Shown here: positions 17,101-25,724 of the stretch, piece by piece
Position numbering within the stretch: the stretch's first letter is position 1
How the letters are laid out: each line of letters begins with the position of its first letter
Origin: a virus
Direction: 5' to 3' (one strand)
Virus record (IMG/VR): IMGVR_UViG_3300034093_001001
Location: 1-30,322 of that record
DNA length: 30,322 bases
Notes under the pieces: generated by a model
Database searches by the model: none
The model's input: the letters and a program-made list of their open reading frames with translations, nothing else
Told to the model about the DNA's origin: nothing
Position numbers and translations under genes: made by a program

Positions 17101-18677
17101 GTTGTAAAATGAATAGACGAGTTAAGGTTACATTTGAACATAGTGCAAAACTTAATGCTCCTGACCCAAATGCAACAACTAATACTACAAGTCCAGTTGC
17201 ACCAGCAGTAACTATAGCTGAGGCTGCAAAAGCAAAAATACGTGGTTATTATGCTGAATGTGATTATTTTTCTAAATTATCAGAAAAAGACCCTTTTACA
17301 TTTAAAAAAATAAATGATAAAATTAAATTTTTCTCACCAGCATTTCATTCAACTACACCAGAAGGATTTAACTCTAGATTAACATTTTTACAACAATGTA
17401 CTAGACAAGGTCCTTCAGTATATACTGAAGCTAATAAACCAGATAACTTAGTATTTGGTAGACCACCAGTATGTATATTAAGAATTGGTGATTTCTATTA
17501 TACTAAAATTATTATAGAAAGTTTATCGATTGACTATGAACCATTAGTTTGGGACCTTAACCCAGAAGGTGTTGGTGTACAACCTATGATTGCAAACGTT
17601 AGTATGAACTTTGCGTTTATTGGTGGGTCAAGTTTAGATGGACCAATTTCTAAATTACAAAATGGTTTATCATTTAATTATTATGCTAATACTGGTATAT
17701 TTGCTGGTAATATGGCTGAAACTAATGAAGGTGCTGTACCTTTAGATAAAACTATTGATAAAGGTGACCCTAACAAGGTATTTGAAAATGAAATTCAAAA
17801 AACAACTATACCACCATCAGCAAGTGCTACAACTGCACAAGATTTAGATAGAGAATTATTAGAAGCTGGTATATTAAGTTTAAGTTATGATGATTCTGGT
17901 ATATTTCAAGGTAAAGTTAAAGGTAAATTTACAGTTAAAAGTAAGTTATCAAAAGAATATACAATTAAATTAAGAACTTCACCAAGTAAAAGAAATAAAG
18001 ACAATAATTTGGGTAAAGAATCTATTGACATTCAACCAATTAAATTGAATGAAACAAAAGTTGAATTTAAGAGTAAAAGTAAAACGACTAATTCATTACA
18101 ACGATGGGATAGTTATTTTACTGATATAAGTTACATTGTTTTAAATGGGGATATACCAGTTCTTAATTGGTACGATTTAGCTCAATATAGTTTAAATAAA
18201 TATATAGATGAAAATACATCAGCTGATGGGTCTAATAAAGATAAAGGTTGGGATATAAGTAAAGCTCGTACCCCAGACCGAAATTTTTCTTTTTATATTG
18301 AAGTTGAAGAATTAAAATTTAAAAAACAATACGATGCTAGATGGATACCAAATTTCAAAGTAGAAGTCAACGAAAGTGAACCAGTGCAAGACCCTACAGA
18401 CGAAACTATGGTTATTATAACATATTCGTATAAAGCATATTTATCTGGTGGTAAATTAGATATAGTTACCGAGACTCTTGGTGGTGATTATTCAGACTAT
18501 AAAACATCAGGAGAAGTTGCTAATGATATTAAAGCTGAATCTGAAAAAACTAAACAAGAAAATAAAGACCAAGCTAAAGCTAAAAAAGAAAGTGATAAAT
18601 TAGCTAAAGCTGAGAAAAAGCGTAAAAATGACGAACAAAAAGCTAAAGTTGCAGCACGTGGTGGTAGGTTATTATAA
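14133..18677 (+). CDS. Large baseplate protein with split tube-initiator/LysM-type domain and inserted OmpA-like domain
   Basis: 1514 aa. Around residues 595-640 it has WFPPYDIKFSESTSVNWDKH and then FIGRGEPMYTYNNTERTGQL with a following SFKVIIDHP; around 1110-1170 it has RPPVCILRIGDFYYTKIIIE and then SLSIDYEPLVWDL. Together these resemble the two halves of the baseplate tube-initiator/LysM-protein fold (T4 gp48/gp54 and Pvc7/Afp7 type: G-R-x-x-P-x-Y ... L-S-F ... D, then P-P-x-x-x-x-x-G-D-F). Between them lies an OmpA/MotB-like peptidoglycan-binding domain, about 885-1000, with IKIAGYAS, NQLLSDNRAKNIAKYF and MNRRVKVTFE. That insert is Cys-rich. The last ~50 residues are a Lys/Ala-rich charged tail. 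It follows the tape measure and precedes gp53- and hub-like genes, where T4 also places baseplate genes. The OmpA-like domain may hold the baseplate to host peptidoglycan during infection. Confidence 0.72.
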   Translation: MPSLLNINTISPDLRDILLGLNLKPSPTITSNNYEQYLSGVGLPFTVTYGTGVLEPEFSLQQLGSIWRDATYTYNEYQAEPNEYSDSGEVIGDAVKGSNSVKPSYLDANGKLNIGGPSTEAYNTISSLLKGGVGFDKNGGGLSVVNNNDIRNTIVGRALTAGGLISDTDLGIIGAQRLAISLANNAAFKLQKETIGRVNLDIFSWIDGKKDDFIVPNYEITVPAGLFGKAVDFLGDLAGFTRPKSQMKTEFFSFDERFVPTGIGNIARANGMLETTGKGQVIALFRNLQANLLNSNFTKQGYAPGIVNKRVDGDDAVRHNVYAYGDNDGEILENTTYDSPNGLGNGNARWTDGDGSGFEGDYFRYTTDGNGGNTGNGSNGTESGFIWADETINIDKNGSETLIDDANTLFGPSPSEGETNSLYQINRKSILYKTKELFKNGNIPTLVNGHLTISDMSQIQSSVLSNGMMSKGNAALTSAAMNGNFDDRTNVYCRTWTPMDKYDQILDLVRHRTLDKDGGDYIRNSYLSEFSVLENTGFVKIARYLSDTGSVRRHMFSLENLAWTDFAWDDEDKDMAGCEKGPYGGRVMWFPPYDIKFSESTSVNWDKHNFIGRGEPMYTYNNTERTGQLSFKVIIDHPNQLNKKENNNIIKSTTFADEDAHYASYFAGCNLNDILTQKEKDKLTPPKEKPKQEIPPDSPTPPAFNIFFPNDNHTYPNDYPEYESGVVTSGGVVNIRVIQKYGSKTPNIGKYIGEPDPNNGNQKINYNVLMGNPDANGVKTLGPRNPITLTSAEFTQYKINYKDNPNGAYLGLGLINIVNSRIVGCATEYYIDRYNYGLNANRHDAETYNLTIPGNEAYAGCRWGGWLAASDMDDKDVKCKVPYLTALKEHMKGPCANCIIKIAGYASKQCACANNAKLPGKNCKERNQLLSDNRAKNIAKYFQDNLLDAGDPKKNERIVAVVGKGQTAFFNDFVDADEKCAALSPTDIVGCKMNRRVKVTFEHSAKLNAPDPNATTNTTSPVAPAVTIAEAAKAKIRGYYAECDYFSKLSEKDPFTFKKINDKIKFFSPAFHSTTPEGFNSRLTFLQQCTRQGPSVYTEANKPDNLVFGRPPVCILRIGDFYYTKIIIESLSIDYEPLVWDLNPEGVGVQPMIANVSMNFAFIGGSSLDGPISKLQNGLSFNYYANTGIFAGNMAETNEGAVPLDKTIDKGDPNKVFENEIQKTTIPPSASATTAQDLDRELLEAGILSLSYDDSGIFQGKVKGKFTVKSKLSKEYTIKLRTSPSKRNKDNNLGKESIDIQPIKLNETKVEFKSKSKTTNSLQRWDSYFTDISYIVLNGDIPVLNWYDLAQYSLNKYIDENTSADGSNKDKGWDISKARTPDRNFSFYIEVEELKFKKQYDARWIPNFKVEVNESEPVQDPTDETMVIITYSYKAYLSGGKLDIVTETLGGDYSDYKTSGEVANDIKAESEKTKQENKDQAKAKKESDKLAKAEKKRKNDEQKAKVAARGGRLL

Positions 18678-18699
18678 TAAATAAAAAAAAATATAAGAT

Positions 18700-19023
18700 A
18701 TGGCAAAGTATTTTGATAGATACGAACTTTTTAAAGGTAATGGTACTATGACAATGGTACCAGGGATAAATATACCTAGAAGACCAACAGATAAACAAGT
18801 AGTTTATATAAAAGGTGAAACTAGACTTGACAAATTGAGTCAAATGTATTATAATAATCCATATCATGGTTTTTTTATTATGTTAGCTAATCCCCAATAT
18901 GGTGGGTTAGAATTTGATATAAAAGATAGAGATATTATAATAATACCGTATCCATTTGATAGTGCGATAGAAAGGTATTTAAATGAAGTAAAAATTTATA
19001 AAACATTATATGGAGAGAATTGA
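18700..19023 (+). CDS. gp53-like baseplate wedge protein with LysM-like fold
   Basis: 107 aa. The core VVYIKGETRLDKLSQMYYNN, followed by PYHGFFIMLANPQYGG and DIIIIPYPFD, follows the LysM-like pattern of T4 gp53 and relatives: a short strand, a helix around L-D-K-L-S-x-x-Y-Y, a helix with aromatic residues and A-N, then a final strand ending in I-I-P-Y-P. gp53 links wedges to the hub during baseplate assembly. The gene begins 22 nt after the 1514-aa gene and overlaps the next by 14 nt. In T4, gene 53 is directly followed by hub gene 5, and here it is directly followed by a hub protein with a lysozyme-like end, so order supports the call. It is shorter than T4 gp53 (196 aa). Confidence 0.75.
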   Translation: MAKYFDRYELFKGNGTMTMVPGINIPRRPTDKQVVYIKGETRLDKLSQMYYNNPYHGFFIMLANPQYGGLEFDIKDRDIIIIPYPFDSAIERYLNEVKIYKTLYGEN

Positions 19024-22000
19024 TGGACCTTTACAATTTGGTAAATTATTATGGTACGACCCAAATCCAGCCGACAATGAACCTATTAGATTAGAAGATT
19101 TAACGATATCAGTTGATTTAGAGGTTACGTCTAAAACTAGGAGTATTATATTAGTTAATAAACAAGCTGGTACTGCATCAGTTAATAGTAATGGTACCCA
19201 AACGGTAGTTAATGTTAATTTCTTTGAAGGTTCGGCCTACAATGATGAAAGGGCGTTAACTACTCATTATACTGATATACAAAATTTAAATAATACTTTA
19301 AATGATGATTATGAAGCTTTAAATATTGAAAGTATTAATATTGATTTCAATAGTTCGTATGCTCCGATGATTAAAATTAAATTTATTGATATCAGAGGTG
19401 CGGCAATGTTTTCTAGAAACGGTGAGGGTAAATATAAGTTTTTCTTTGAATTACCATATCCTATATTCCATTTAACCATTAAAGGTTTTTATGGTAAGTC
19501 AGTTCAATATTGTATTCACTTACTTAGATTTAATGCAAGTTTTAATGCTCAAACTGGTAATTTTGAAATTGATTGTGATTTCATAGGTTTTACGTATGCA
19601 TTATTAGCCGATATGTTAATGGGTATAGTTAGAGGGTCTGTTGGGACAGTAAGAGGTAAAGCTATTTTCCAAAAAATAAAAGGTGAATATAAAAACCAAG
19701 ATGCGATTATTACAGTTGATGAATTGGTCGCTAGGATTAGTGAAGTAAATGAAAAAGTAGGTAAAATTAAAAGTGGTGAAGAAGGTAAACAATTAGCTTT
19801 AGTTGATAAAAGTAAAAGTGAAGTTGAAAATTTAAGACAAACTGTTTTAACTTTCTTAGATACTTGTCAATCTGGACAAGAAATATTTACACGAGCTTAT
19901 AGTAATGGTATTTTGATTATATCAACACCAGATTCTGCTAGAGATGGTATAATCAATACCGCAAAAGATAATTACAAAATTAATTCTGCGAAAAAAATAA
20001 ATGATGATATTAAAAAATTAATAAATTTTGATACAAATATAGCTATTAAACAAGCATTAGATATTAATAATGATGGTATTTGTCCTAATTTTACTAAATG
20101 GGATGCTGCTGAAAATGTATTAGAAGTTAAAAATATTCCAGTAACTAAAATAAGTAATACTAATAAGTTAACTGCTATTTTAGAAAGTAATTACTACAGT
20201 GGTAATAGATTAACAAATATGATTACTTTATTACAATCTATTAATTATAGCGGTACTGATGATATTAGAATTATTGACTTATCTAGCGCGATTAAAGCAT
20301 GTGATACATCAATAGCAGAAATTGAAAAAATTAATAGTAGTGCAATAAAAACTGCAACTGATTCATTAAAAACTGGAATAAAGGAAGTTTTAGGGTTCGA
20401 CCCAACAATTAGAAATTTATTTAGAGTTTTATGTATTTCTACTGAAGTATTCTTAGAGTGTATGGTAGATATATCTAAAGAAGCTGAAATTGATAACGGT
20501 GGTAAGAGAGCTGTTGAATTAAATAAATTAAGAAATGGTTTAAATGACGTAAGTAAAAGTAATAAAATATTTCCATGGCCAGAATATAGGAAAAAAAGTG
20601 CTGACAGTGATGGTTATTATGAAGAGTGGATGGGTAATGAACCTATAACAACTGCTAATGTACCAGAATTACAATTTACTGAAGAATTATTAGATGTAAT
20701 TATAGAACAAAAAAAGCAAGATTTATTACGTGAAGAAGAATTAACTGGTAGTCTTGATTGGTATCCTATTTCAGTTATAGATACTCCAGTAGATAATGGT
20801 TTAGGAGATGCTAGACTTACTGTAAATCCTTATAAAATAGGTTTAATGGAGGAAATAGAAAGTAATACAACACAACCAAAAGGTACTGCTGATGAAGCAT
20901 TAAGAGTTATGATGTATAGAGCTTTCTTATTATTAGGTGTTGTAAATAGAAATGATATAAAAGATGATTTAATTAAATTACATGCTAGATTAGAAGCTGA
21001 AAACTTATACGAAACATTGAAAAAAATGCCAGTTTCAAGTATAGGTGTTGATATTAAAAATAGTATAATAAATAGTAAATTAGCTGATTTACTTACAAAA
21101 TTTAGTGATGGGACTCCTTTAGATGTTAGTGGTGATAAAATGAATAAACCATTTTTCAAGGATATTGGTGGTGGTAAATTAGAATATAGATATATTTGGC
21201 ACGAAAGTTCGGATAGGTCAGTTATACCAGTAAATGGTTATTTTAGTGGTGAAAAATTCTTTAGTGACATTGCTAATAATACATTATTAAGTTGTTATGA
21301 TATTCGACCATTTAGAGATGCTGGTGCATTATATGTCGGTAATTCGGCAAATCATGTTAGAACTGGAGCACCATATGACTCAACAACAAAAAGATTTAAA
21401 ACTAACGGTTCTAGTTCTCAGTTGGATGCAGCTACTAAAATAGGTATAGAAAATGATAGAACAAGAAGAAATTATCAAGTTTCAGATGGTGCAGTATATG
21501 TTAAAATTGTTTCAGATAGCGCCTATAATGATTCTAATAGTTTTTTAACACCTACATTTGGTAAGGATGTATTATCAGGTTATAATGCTCAAACACAACA
21601 ATTATATGGTGAAATAGCTAATGCAATTGATGACCCATCGGTACAAAGTTTTTACGATGACCCAATTAGCGGTAATTATTTAGCTAATCAATATTCAAAA
21701 ATTGATTACACTCTAAATACTGCTAATTATAGTATATATACTGGAGATTATTATACTGGTGTTGACCCAAGTAGTCCAGGAGGTGGTGTTGCTCCCTCAT
21801 TTATTGCTTTTTTCAATGAAGCTTATGATAGACACCCAAAATTTAGTACAGTAGATAGATATGGGTTTGACCTTGCTGATATTACATATAATGGGTTTGC
21901 TAGTAATTATGATAAAAAATACCGAAAGTCTGGCTGGCATGAGTTTAATAATAACGCTAATGTAAACTTAAGAAATGGGTTATATAAAGGACTATTTACA

Positions 22001-25000
22001 GTAGATAATACAGTAGCTAAAGACGATGCTGGTGATAATCTAGCTCCACGAGATTTACCCTACCTTAAATATGGTGAAAATAGGCAAGTACTTAATAATA
22101 AAATAACAAAGGGTGAAGAAATTTTTATACCAAAAATAGAATTTGCTGTTGATACATTTGTAAGTTATAGTCTATTTGGTACTAGATTTTATAATTATCA
22201 ATATAGTGTTTCACCAGCATTATCAGATGGTAATGGTGGAGCACTATATAATGTTAATGTAGGTGACGCATCTAAAGCTTTATTATTTTTACATTGTTTC
22301 CCATTTCAAGGTGTAACTAGAAAAGATGATGACGTTTGGGATAGATTTATGTTTGATTTTAATAGTGCTGATATTCAAGAATCTTCACCTAATAAGGATA
22401 ACCCATCTAGTGAAGTATTAGGGATTAAATCATTATTCAGATTTCATAATGCGTTTATTGAAGCACCTAAAATTTGGACATTATTTATGGGAGCTATATT
22501 ATGGCGAATTCAATATTATAATATACATAAGGATGACCCTATAGAATGGTATTCACCACCATCAAGTACTGGTAATGTTGGTATGTTAATACCAGGCATG
22601 CGTTTAAATGGGTTTCCAAGAACCGACCAGTATTTAACGGTAGTATTAGATGAATCTAATTATATACCAGCTGGAATGCATTTTAATTCAGCTGCTGATG
22701 ATTATTACCCATTAAATTATGCACTTAATAGTGGTGCTAAGGAACCAGTAACTGGTGCTTATTCTAGAGTGGATGAAACTATAATGGGGTTACCAGAGCA
22801 AGTTAAAAGTGAATTTATAAATAAATTCTTATCTTGGGTATCTAGTGGTTTTAAAGAAATACAAGAAGAGCTTGAAATAAAATTTAAAAAAGGTACACCT
22901 AAAACTACAAGTTATCTTAGTGATTATGAATCAAAATGGAATAATTTAAGTACTTCATATAAAGTTTATCCAGATACTAGTATGCAAGCATTAGAAGTAG
23001 ATAAAATAAAATCTGAATTAGGTGAAAATATATATCAAAATTATATAATGGTTTGTCCAGTTAATGTGGGTGGTACGACTGAGACATTTGAAGGTTGGAC
23101 TATAACTGGTACTGATATTGATAATAGCATATATGTGAAAAACCAATATGTTTTTAATATGGAATTAAATCCAAATGGTCAAGGTATGGATTTAGTTAGA
23201 AATTTATTATTAGAAAAAGTTTATATACAAAATGTTGCCCCTAAAGTTTGGAATCCACCTAACATAATAAAAGGTCTTGGTAAATTAATAAGTGGGTGTG
23301 CACCAATAACTGTTAAAAAAGATGATTTAGATATTTTTGTAGGTGAATTTATTATCCATTTAGAAAAAATATCAAAAAAAATGGAAGAAGAAATACAAAC
23401 TGAAGAGAAAGAAATTCAGCAAGCTTTATTTAATACTAACCAAGAAGATAAAATAAAATTAAATTTATATAGAACATTAATGTCCATTTACCAAAAATGG
23501 GTAGGTGGTCTTAAAAAAACAATGTTTACACAATGTGGTAGTTATAATAAATCGGACCTTTCAATAGCAAAACATGAACGAAATGTAGCTAACGAACCTA
23601 GATTAATTGATAGTTTTAGATTCTTAGATAGGTCATTCAATGATATTGGAGATGCTTTTTATATGAATCCTGAAATATTTTATAGATTAATTACTAAAAA
23701 TACTAATGCTTCATTCTTTGATGTAGCTAATAAGGTATTAAGTGAAAATAACTTTAACTTCATACCATTACCATCATTTGTTAATTTTAATGATGGTAAA
23801 GCTTTAGCTGATATTTTTGAACCATACCCCTATAACGATGTAATTGCAAGTGGTCCATCATTCGTATGTGTATACGCTGGCCAGTCATCAACTAATCTAG
23901 ATTTAGGTGCTACATCTAATTATCCAGATGATGGTGTATTTATTAGAATTGACGCTGATGGTAATTTTGTTCCAGGAACAATACCAGAGGATTTAAATAA
24001 TTTAAATAAATTAACAGTATACGAAACTAATGCGCCAGTATTTACTGTTAACTACGGACAGCAAAATCAAAACTACTTTAAAGATGTTAAATTAGACCAA
24101 AAAGAATTTGCTGAAACTGCTGAATCATTGGAGATTATTGATGATATTTCACAAGGTGGTGATAAAAGAAAAAGTGTTATGGTAGGTCAAAACTTATTTA
24201 ATACTTATCAAACAAGGTCTTATTCATGTGAAGTTGAAATGTTAGGTTGTGCCTTAGTTCAACCAATGATGTACTTTCAATTAAACAATGTACCAATGTG
24301 GAGAGGGTTATATTTGATTATTAATGTGAGTCACTCGATTAAACCAAATAGCATGACCACAACATTTAAAGGTGTTAGAGTTAAAAAAACCAAAACACCA
24401 TTATTAAGCGCGTCAGATGTATTAATGAATTTAGTTGGTGATGTTAGTAGTATCGGTACTGGTAACAGTAAATTAGGTGGTACTAGAACTGCTAAAGCAA
24501 GTATTGTATGTGGTGGTGTAACTAAATCTGTTAAAGCGTTCAAAGATGTATTAAAAATTGTTGTAGATAATTTAGAAGGTGCTTATTGTCCTGGTGGCAA
24601 TAGTTGCGGTAGTAGTAATAGTGGTGAAACTTTATGGGGATTAGATAAAGATAATTTTGGTTCAGGTGGTGTAACTATGTCTAATTTTAATCAGTTTTGG
24701 ACTGATGTTACTAATGAGAATAAATCTAGCTGGAATAATAGTACTTTTCCAAAACCAAGTGATAAACCAGCATTATTTACTTTATATGAAAAGTTATTAA
24801 AAGAAAGATATGAGCTTGTATTAGTTGAGGCAAAAAAAACACACCCAACTAACTATGATAATATAATGACCTTAGTTGACTCAGATGGTAGATTAAAATT
24901 AAATTTAATTTATGCTGCGTATAATGGTCCTGGATGGTTTGCAAAATTCTTTAAAATGTTAGATAAAGAATATAGTAATAATAATAAAACATCTGATGGG

Positions 25001-25102
25001 TTATTAACTGCATTTGTTGACGCAAGAACTTCTAATTCTAATAGTTTAATTGCAAATACTGGTATGGATATTCGTAAACTTGTTGGTATAGGTTGTCCTT
25101 AA
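19010..25102 (+). CDS. Giant baseplate hub protein with C-terminal GH108-like muramidase domain
   Basis: 2030 aa. The N-terminal ~210 residues include FFFELPYPIFHLTIKGFYGK and a beta-rich part (NFEIDCDFIGFTYALLADML) seen in hub-type proteins of related phages. Residues about 1690-1790 (YSCEVEMLGCALVQPMMYFQ, then MWRGLYLIINVSHSI and TTTFKGVRV) match the closing domain of gp27/VgrG/gpD-type hubs: pattern G-x-x-x-x-x-P-x-x-x-F, then G-x-Y-x-I-x-x-x-x-H, then T-T-x-x-G-x-R. The C-terminus (about 1840-2030) has LEGAY at 1855-1859 and SGETLWGLDK from 1871, the E-G-G-Y ... G-G-x-T-x-x-G-I pattern of GH108 lysozymes with Glu1856 as likely catalyst, then a helical part with YNGPGWFAKFFKML from 1971. 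In T4, gp27 and lysozyme gp5 are separate proteins forming the cell-puncturing device; here they appear fused. The ATG at 19010 overlaps the previous gene by 14 nt. Confidence 0.75.
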   Translation: MERIDGPLQFGKLLWYDPNPADNEPIRLEDLTISVDLEVTSKTRSIILVNKQAGTASVNSNGTQTVVNVNFFEGSAYNDERALTTHYTDIQNLNNTLNDDYEALNIESINIDFNSSYAPMIKIKFIDIRGAAMFSRNGEGKYKFFFELPYPIFHLTIKGFYGKSVQYCIHLLRFNASFNAQTGNFEIDCDFIGFTYALLADMLMGIVRGSVGTVRGKAIFQKIKGEYKNQDAIITVDELVARISEVNEKVGKIKSGEEGKQLALVDKSKSEVENLRQTVLTFLDTCQSGQEIFTRAYSNGILIISTPDSARDGIINTAKDNYKINSAKKINDDIKKLINFDTNIAIKQALDINNDGICPNFTKWDAAENVLEVKNIPVTKISNTNKLTAILESNYYSGNRLTNMITLLQSINYSGTDDIRIIDLSSAIKACDTSIAEIEKINSSAIKTATDSLKTGIKEVLGFDPTIRNLFRVLCISTEVFLECMVDISKEAEIDNGGKRAVELNKLRNGLNDVSKSNKIFPWPEYRKKSADSDGYYEEWMGNEPITTANVPELQFTEELLDVIIEQKKQDLLREEELTGSLDWYPISVIDTPVDNGLGDARLTVNPYKIGLMEEIESNTTQPKGTADEALRVMMYRAFLLLGVVNRNDIKDDLIKLHARLEAENLYETLKKMPVSSIGVDIKNSIINSKLADLLTKFSDGTPLDVSGDKMNKPFFKDIGGGKLEYRYIWHESSDRSVIPVNGYFSGEKFFSDIANNTLLSCYDIRPFRDAGALYVGNSANHVRTGAPYDSTTKRFKTNGSSSQLDAATKIGIENDRTRRNYQVSDGAVYVKIVSDSAYNDSNSFLTPTFGKDVLSGYNAQTQQLYGEIANAIDDPSVQSFYDDPISGNYLANQYSKIDYTLNTANYSIYTGDYYTGVDPSSPGGGVAPSFIAFFNEAYDRHPKFSTVDRYGFDLADITYNGFASNYDKKYRKSGWHEFNNNANVNLRNGLYKGLFTVDNTVAKDDAGDNLAPRDLPYLKYGENRQVLNNKITKGEEIFIPKIEFAVDTFVSYSLFGTRFYNYQYSVSPALSDGNGGALYNVNVGDASKALLFLHCFPFQGVTRKDDDVWDRFMFDFNSADIQESSPNKDNPSSEVLGIKSLFRFHNAFIEAPKIWTLFMGAILWRIQYYNIHKDDPIEWYSPPSSTGNVGMLIPGMRLNGFPRTDQYLTVVLDESNYIPAGMHFNSAADDYYPLNYALNSGAKEPVTGAYSRVDETIMGLPEQVKSEFINKFLSWVSSGFKEIQEELEIKFKKGTPKTTSYLSDYESKWNNLSTSYKVYPDTSMQALEVDKIKSELGENIYQNYIMVCPVNVGGTTETFEGWTITGTDIDNSIYVKNQYVFNMELNPNGQGMDLVRNLLLEKVYIQNVAPKVWNPPNIIKGLGKLISGCAPITVKKDDLDIFVGEFIIHLEKISKKMEEEIQTEEKEIQQALFNTNQEDKIKLNLYRTLMSIYQKWVGGLKKTMFTQCGSYNKSDLSIAKHERNVANEPRLIDSFRFLDRSFNDIGDAFYMNPEIFYRLITKNTNASFFDVANKVLSENNFNFIPLPSFVNFNDGKALADIFEPYPYNDVIASGPSFVCVYAGQSSTNLDLGATSNYPDDGVFIRIDADGNFVPGTIPEDLNNLNKLTVYETNAPVFTVNYGQQNQNYFKDVKLDQKEFAETAESLEIIDDISQGGDKRKSVMVGQNLFNTYQTRSYSCEVEMLGCALVQPMMYFQLNNVPMWRGLYLIINVSHSIKPNSMTTTFKGVRVKKTKTPLLSASDVLMNLVGDVSSIGTGNSKLGGTRTAKASIVCGGVTKSVKAFKDVLKIVVDNLEGAYCPGGNSCGSSNSGETLWGLDKDNFGSGGVTMSNFNQFWTDVTNENKSSWNNSTFPKPSDKPALFTLYEKLLKERYELVLVEAKKTHPTNYDNIMTLVDSDGRLKLNLIYAAYNGPGWFAKFFKMLDKEYSNNNKTSDGLLTAFVDARTSNSNSLIANTGMDIRKLVGIGCP

Positions 25103-25123
25103 TTAATTTTTTTACTATATTTG
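25093..25123 (+). promoter_or_regulatory. Bacteroidota-type promoter for the 25128 gene pair
   Basis: TTG (25093-25095), 20 nt, TATATTTG (25116-25123). The -7 box ends 4 nt before the ATG at 25128, so the predicted transcript starts at or within a few bases of the start codon and may be leaderless. The -33 element lies inside the last codons of the hub gene. Confidence 0.7.
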
Positions 25124-25127
25124 CAAT

Positions 25128-25724
25128 ATGTTTATAGGAAATATAGTTACAAAATCGATTATTAAATCCCCTGATAAGTTTAATGTGGTGGATTCTCTAG
25201 ATAAAATTATAGAGAATCTACCTACATTAATAATTGGTTGGGAGATAGTCAAGGAGATTAATCCTGATGCCGATTTCTGTGACAGAAGATTATCCGATAA
25301 CATTAAATGGACATTCACGTTAACTGAAAAACGTAATCTATATGAAGAAGATTTATATTACTTCATTGAAGATTGTCACAACAACTTAACATCAAAAGTT
25401 ACCTACAAGTATATCGATTTCATCCTAACTAATGATGATGATTTAACTGATATCTTTAAAGGTATTAAAAATTCACAAAAAACTATTGCTTTCAAGAATG
25501 ATAATATGGTTTACATTTATTCATCAAATAACTTATTTGGGATAGATTTAGATATTATAGAGTTTGTAGGAAGAAATACTGATAAACTAATAAATTATTT
25601 AAAGAGTTTTATTAATGTCTTTTTAGAAGATACTAAGATACTTATAGAGTATAAAGGTTATATGTCTGCACTTAATAATCAAGTGAAGTACATACCATAC
25701 TTATACTCCATAGAAAATGAATAA
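25128..25724 (+). CDS. Unknown phage protein, 198 aa
   Basis: Not recognised. The sequence is soluble, acidic and mixed alpha/beta, starting MFIGNIVTKSIIKSPDKFNV; notable parts are LPTLIIGWEIVKEINPDADF, the aromatic-rich IKWTFTLTEKRNLYEEDLYY, and KYIDFILTNDDDLTDIFKGI. No signal peptide, membrane segment or enzyme motif is evident. It has its own Bacteroidota-type promoter with the -7 box 4 nt before the start, and it overlaps the next gene by 8 nt, so the two form a transcription unit apart from the hub gene. Promoter class suggests expression before late genes, so a regulatory or replication-linked role is more likely than a structural one; that is inference. No upstream in-frame start competes because the hub stop lies just before. 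Confidence 0.7.
   Translation: MFIGNIVTKSIIKSPDKFNVVDSLDKIIENLPTLIIGWEIVKEINPDADFCDRRLSDNIKWTFTLTEKRNLYEEDLYYFIEDCHNNLTSKVTYKYIDFILTNDDDLTDIFKGIKNSQKTIAFKNDNMVYIYSSNNLFGIDLDIIEFVGRNTDKLINYLKSFINVFLEDTKILIEYKGYMSALNNQVKYIPYLYSIENE

Noticed and set aside
18643-18867. Minus-strand hydrophobic frame across the 18677/18700 junction
   Set aside because: Antisense to two confident genes, with Ile/Phe/Tyr-rich composition expected from AT-rich DNA and no promoter.
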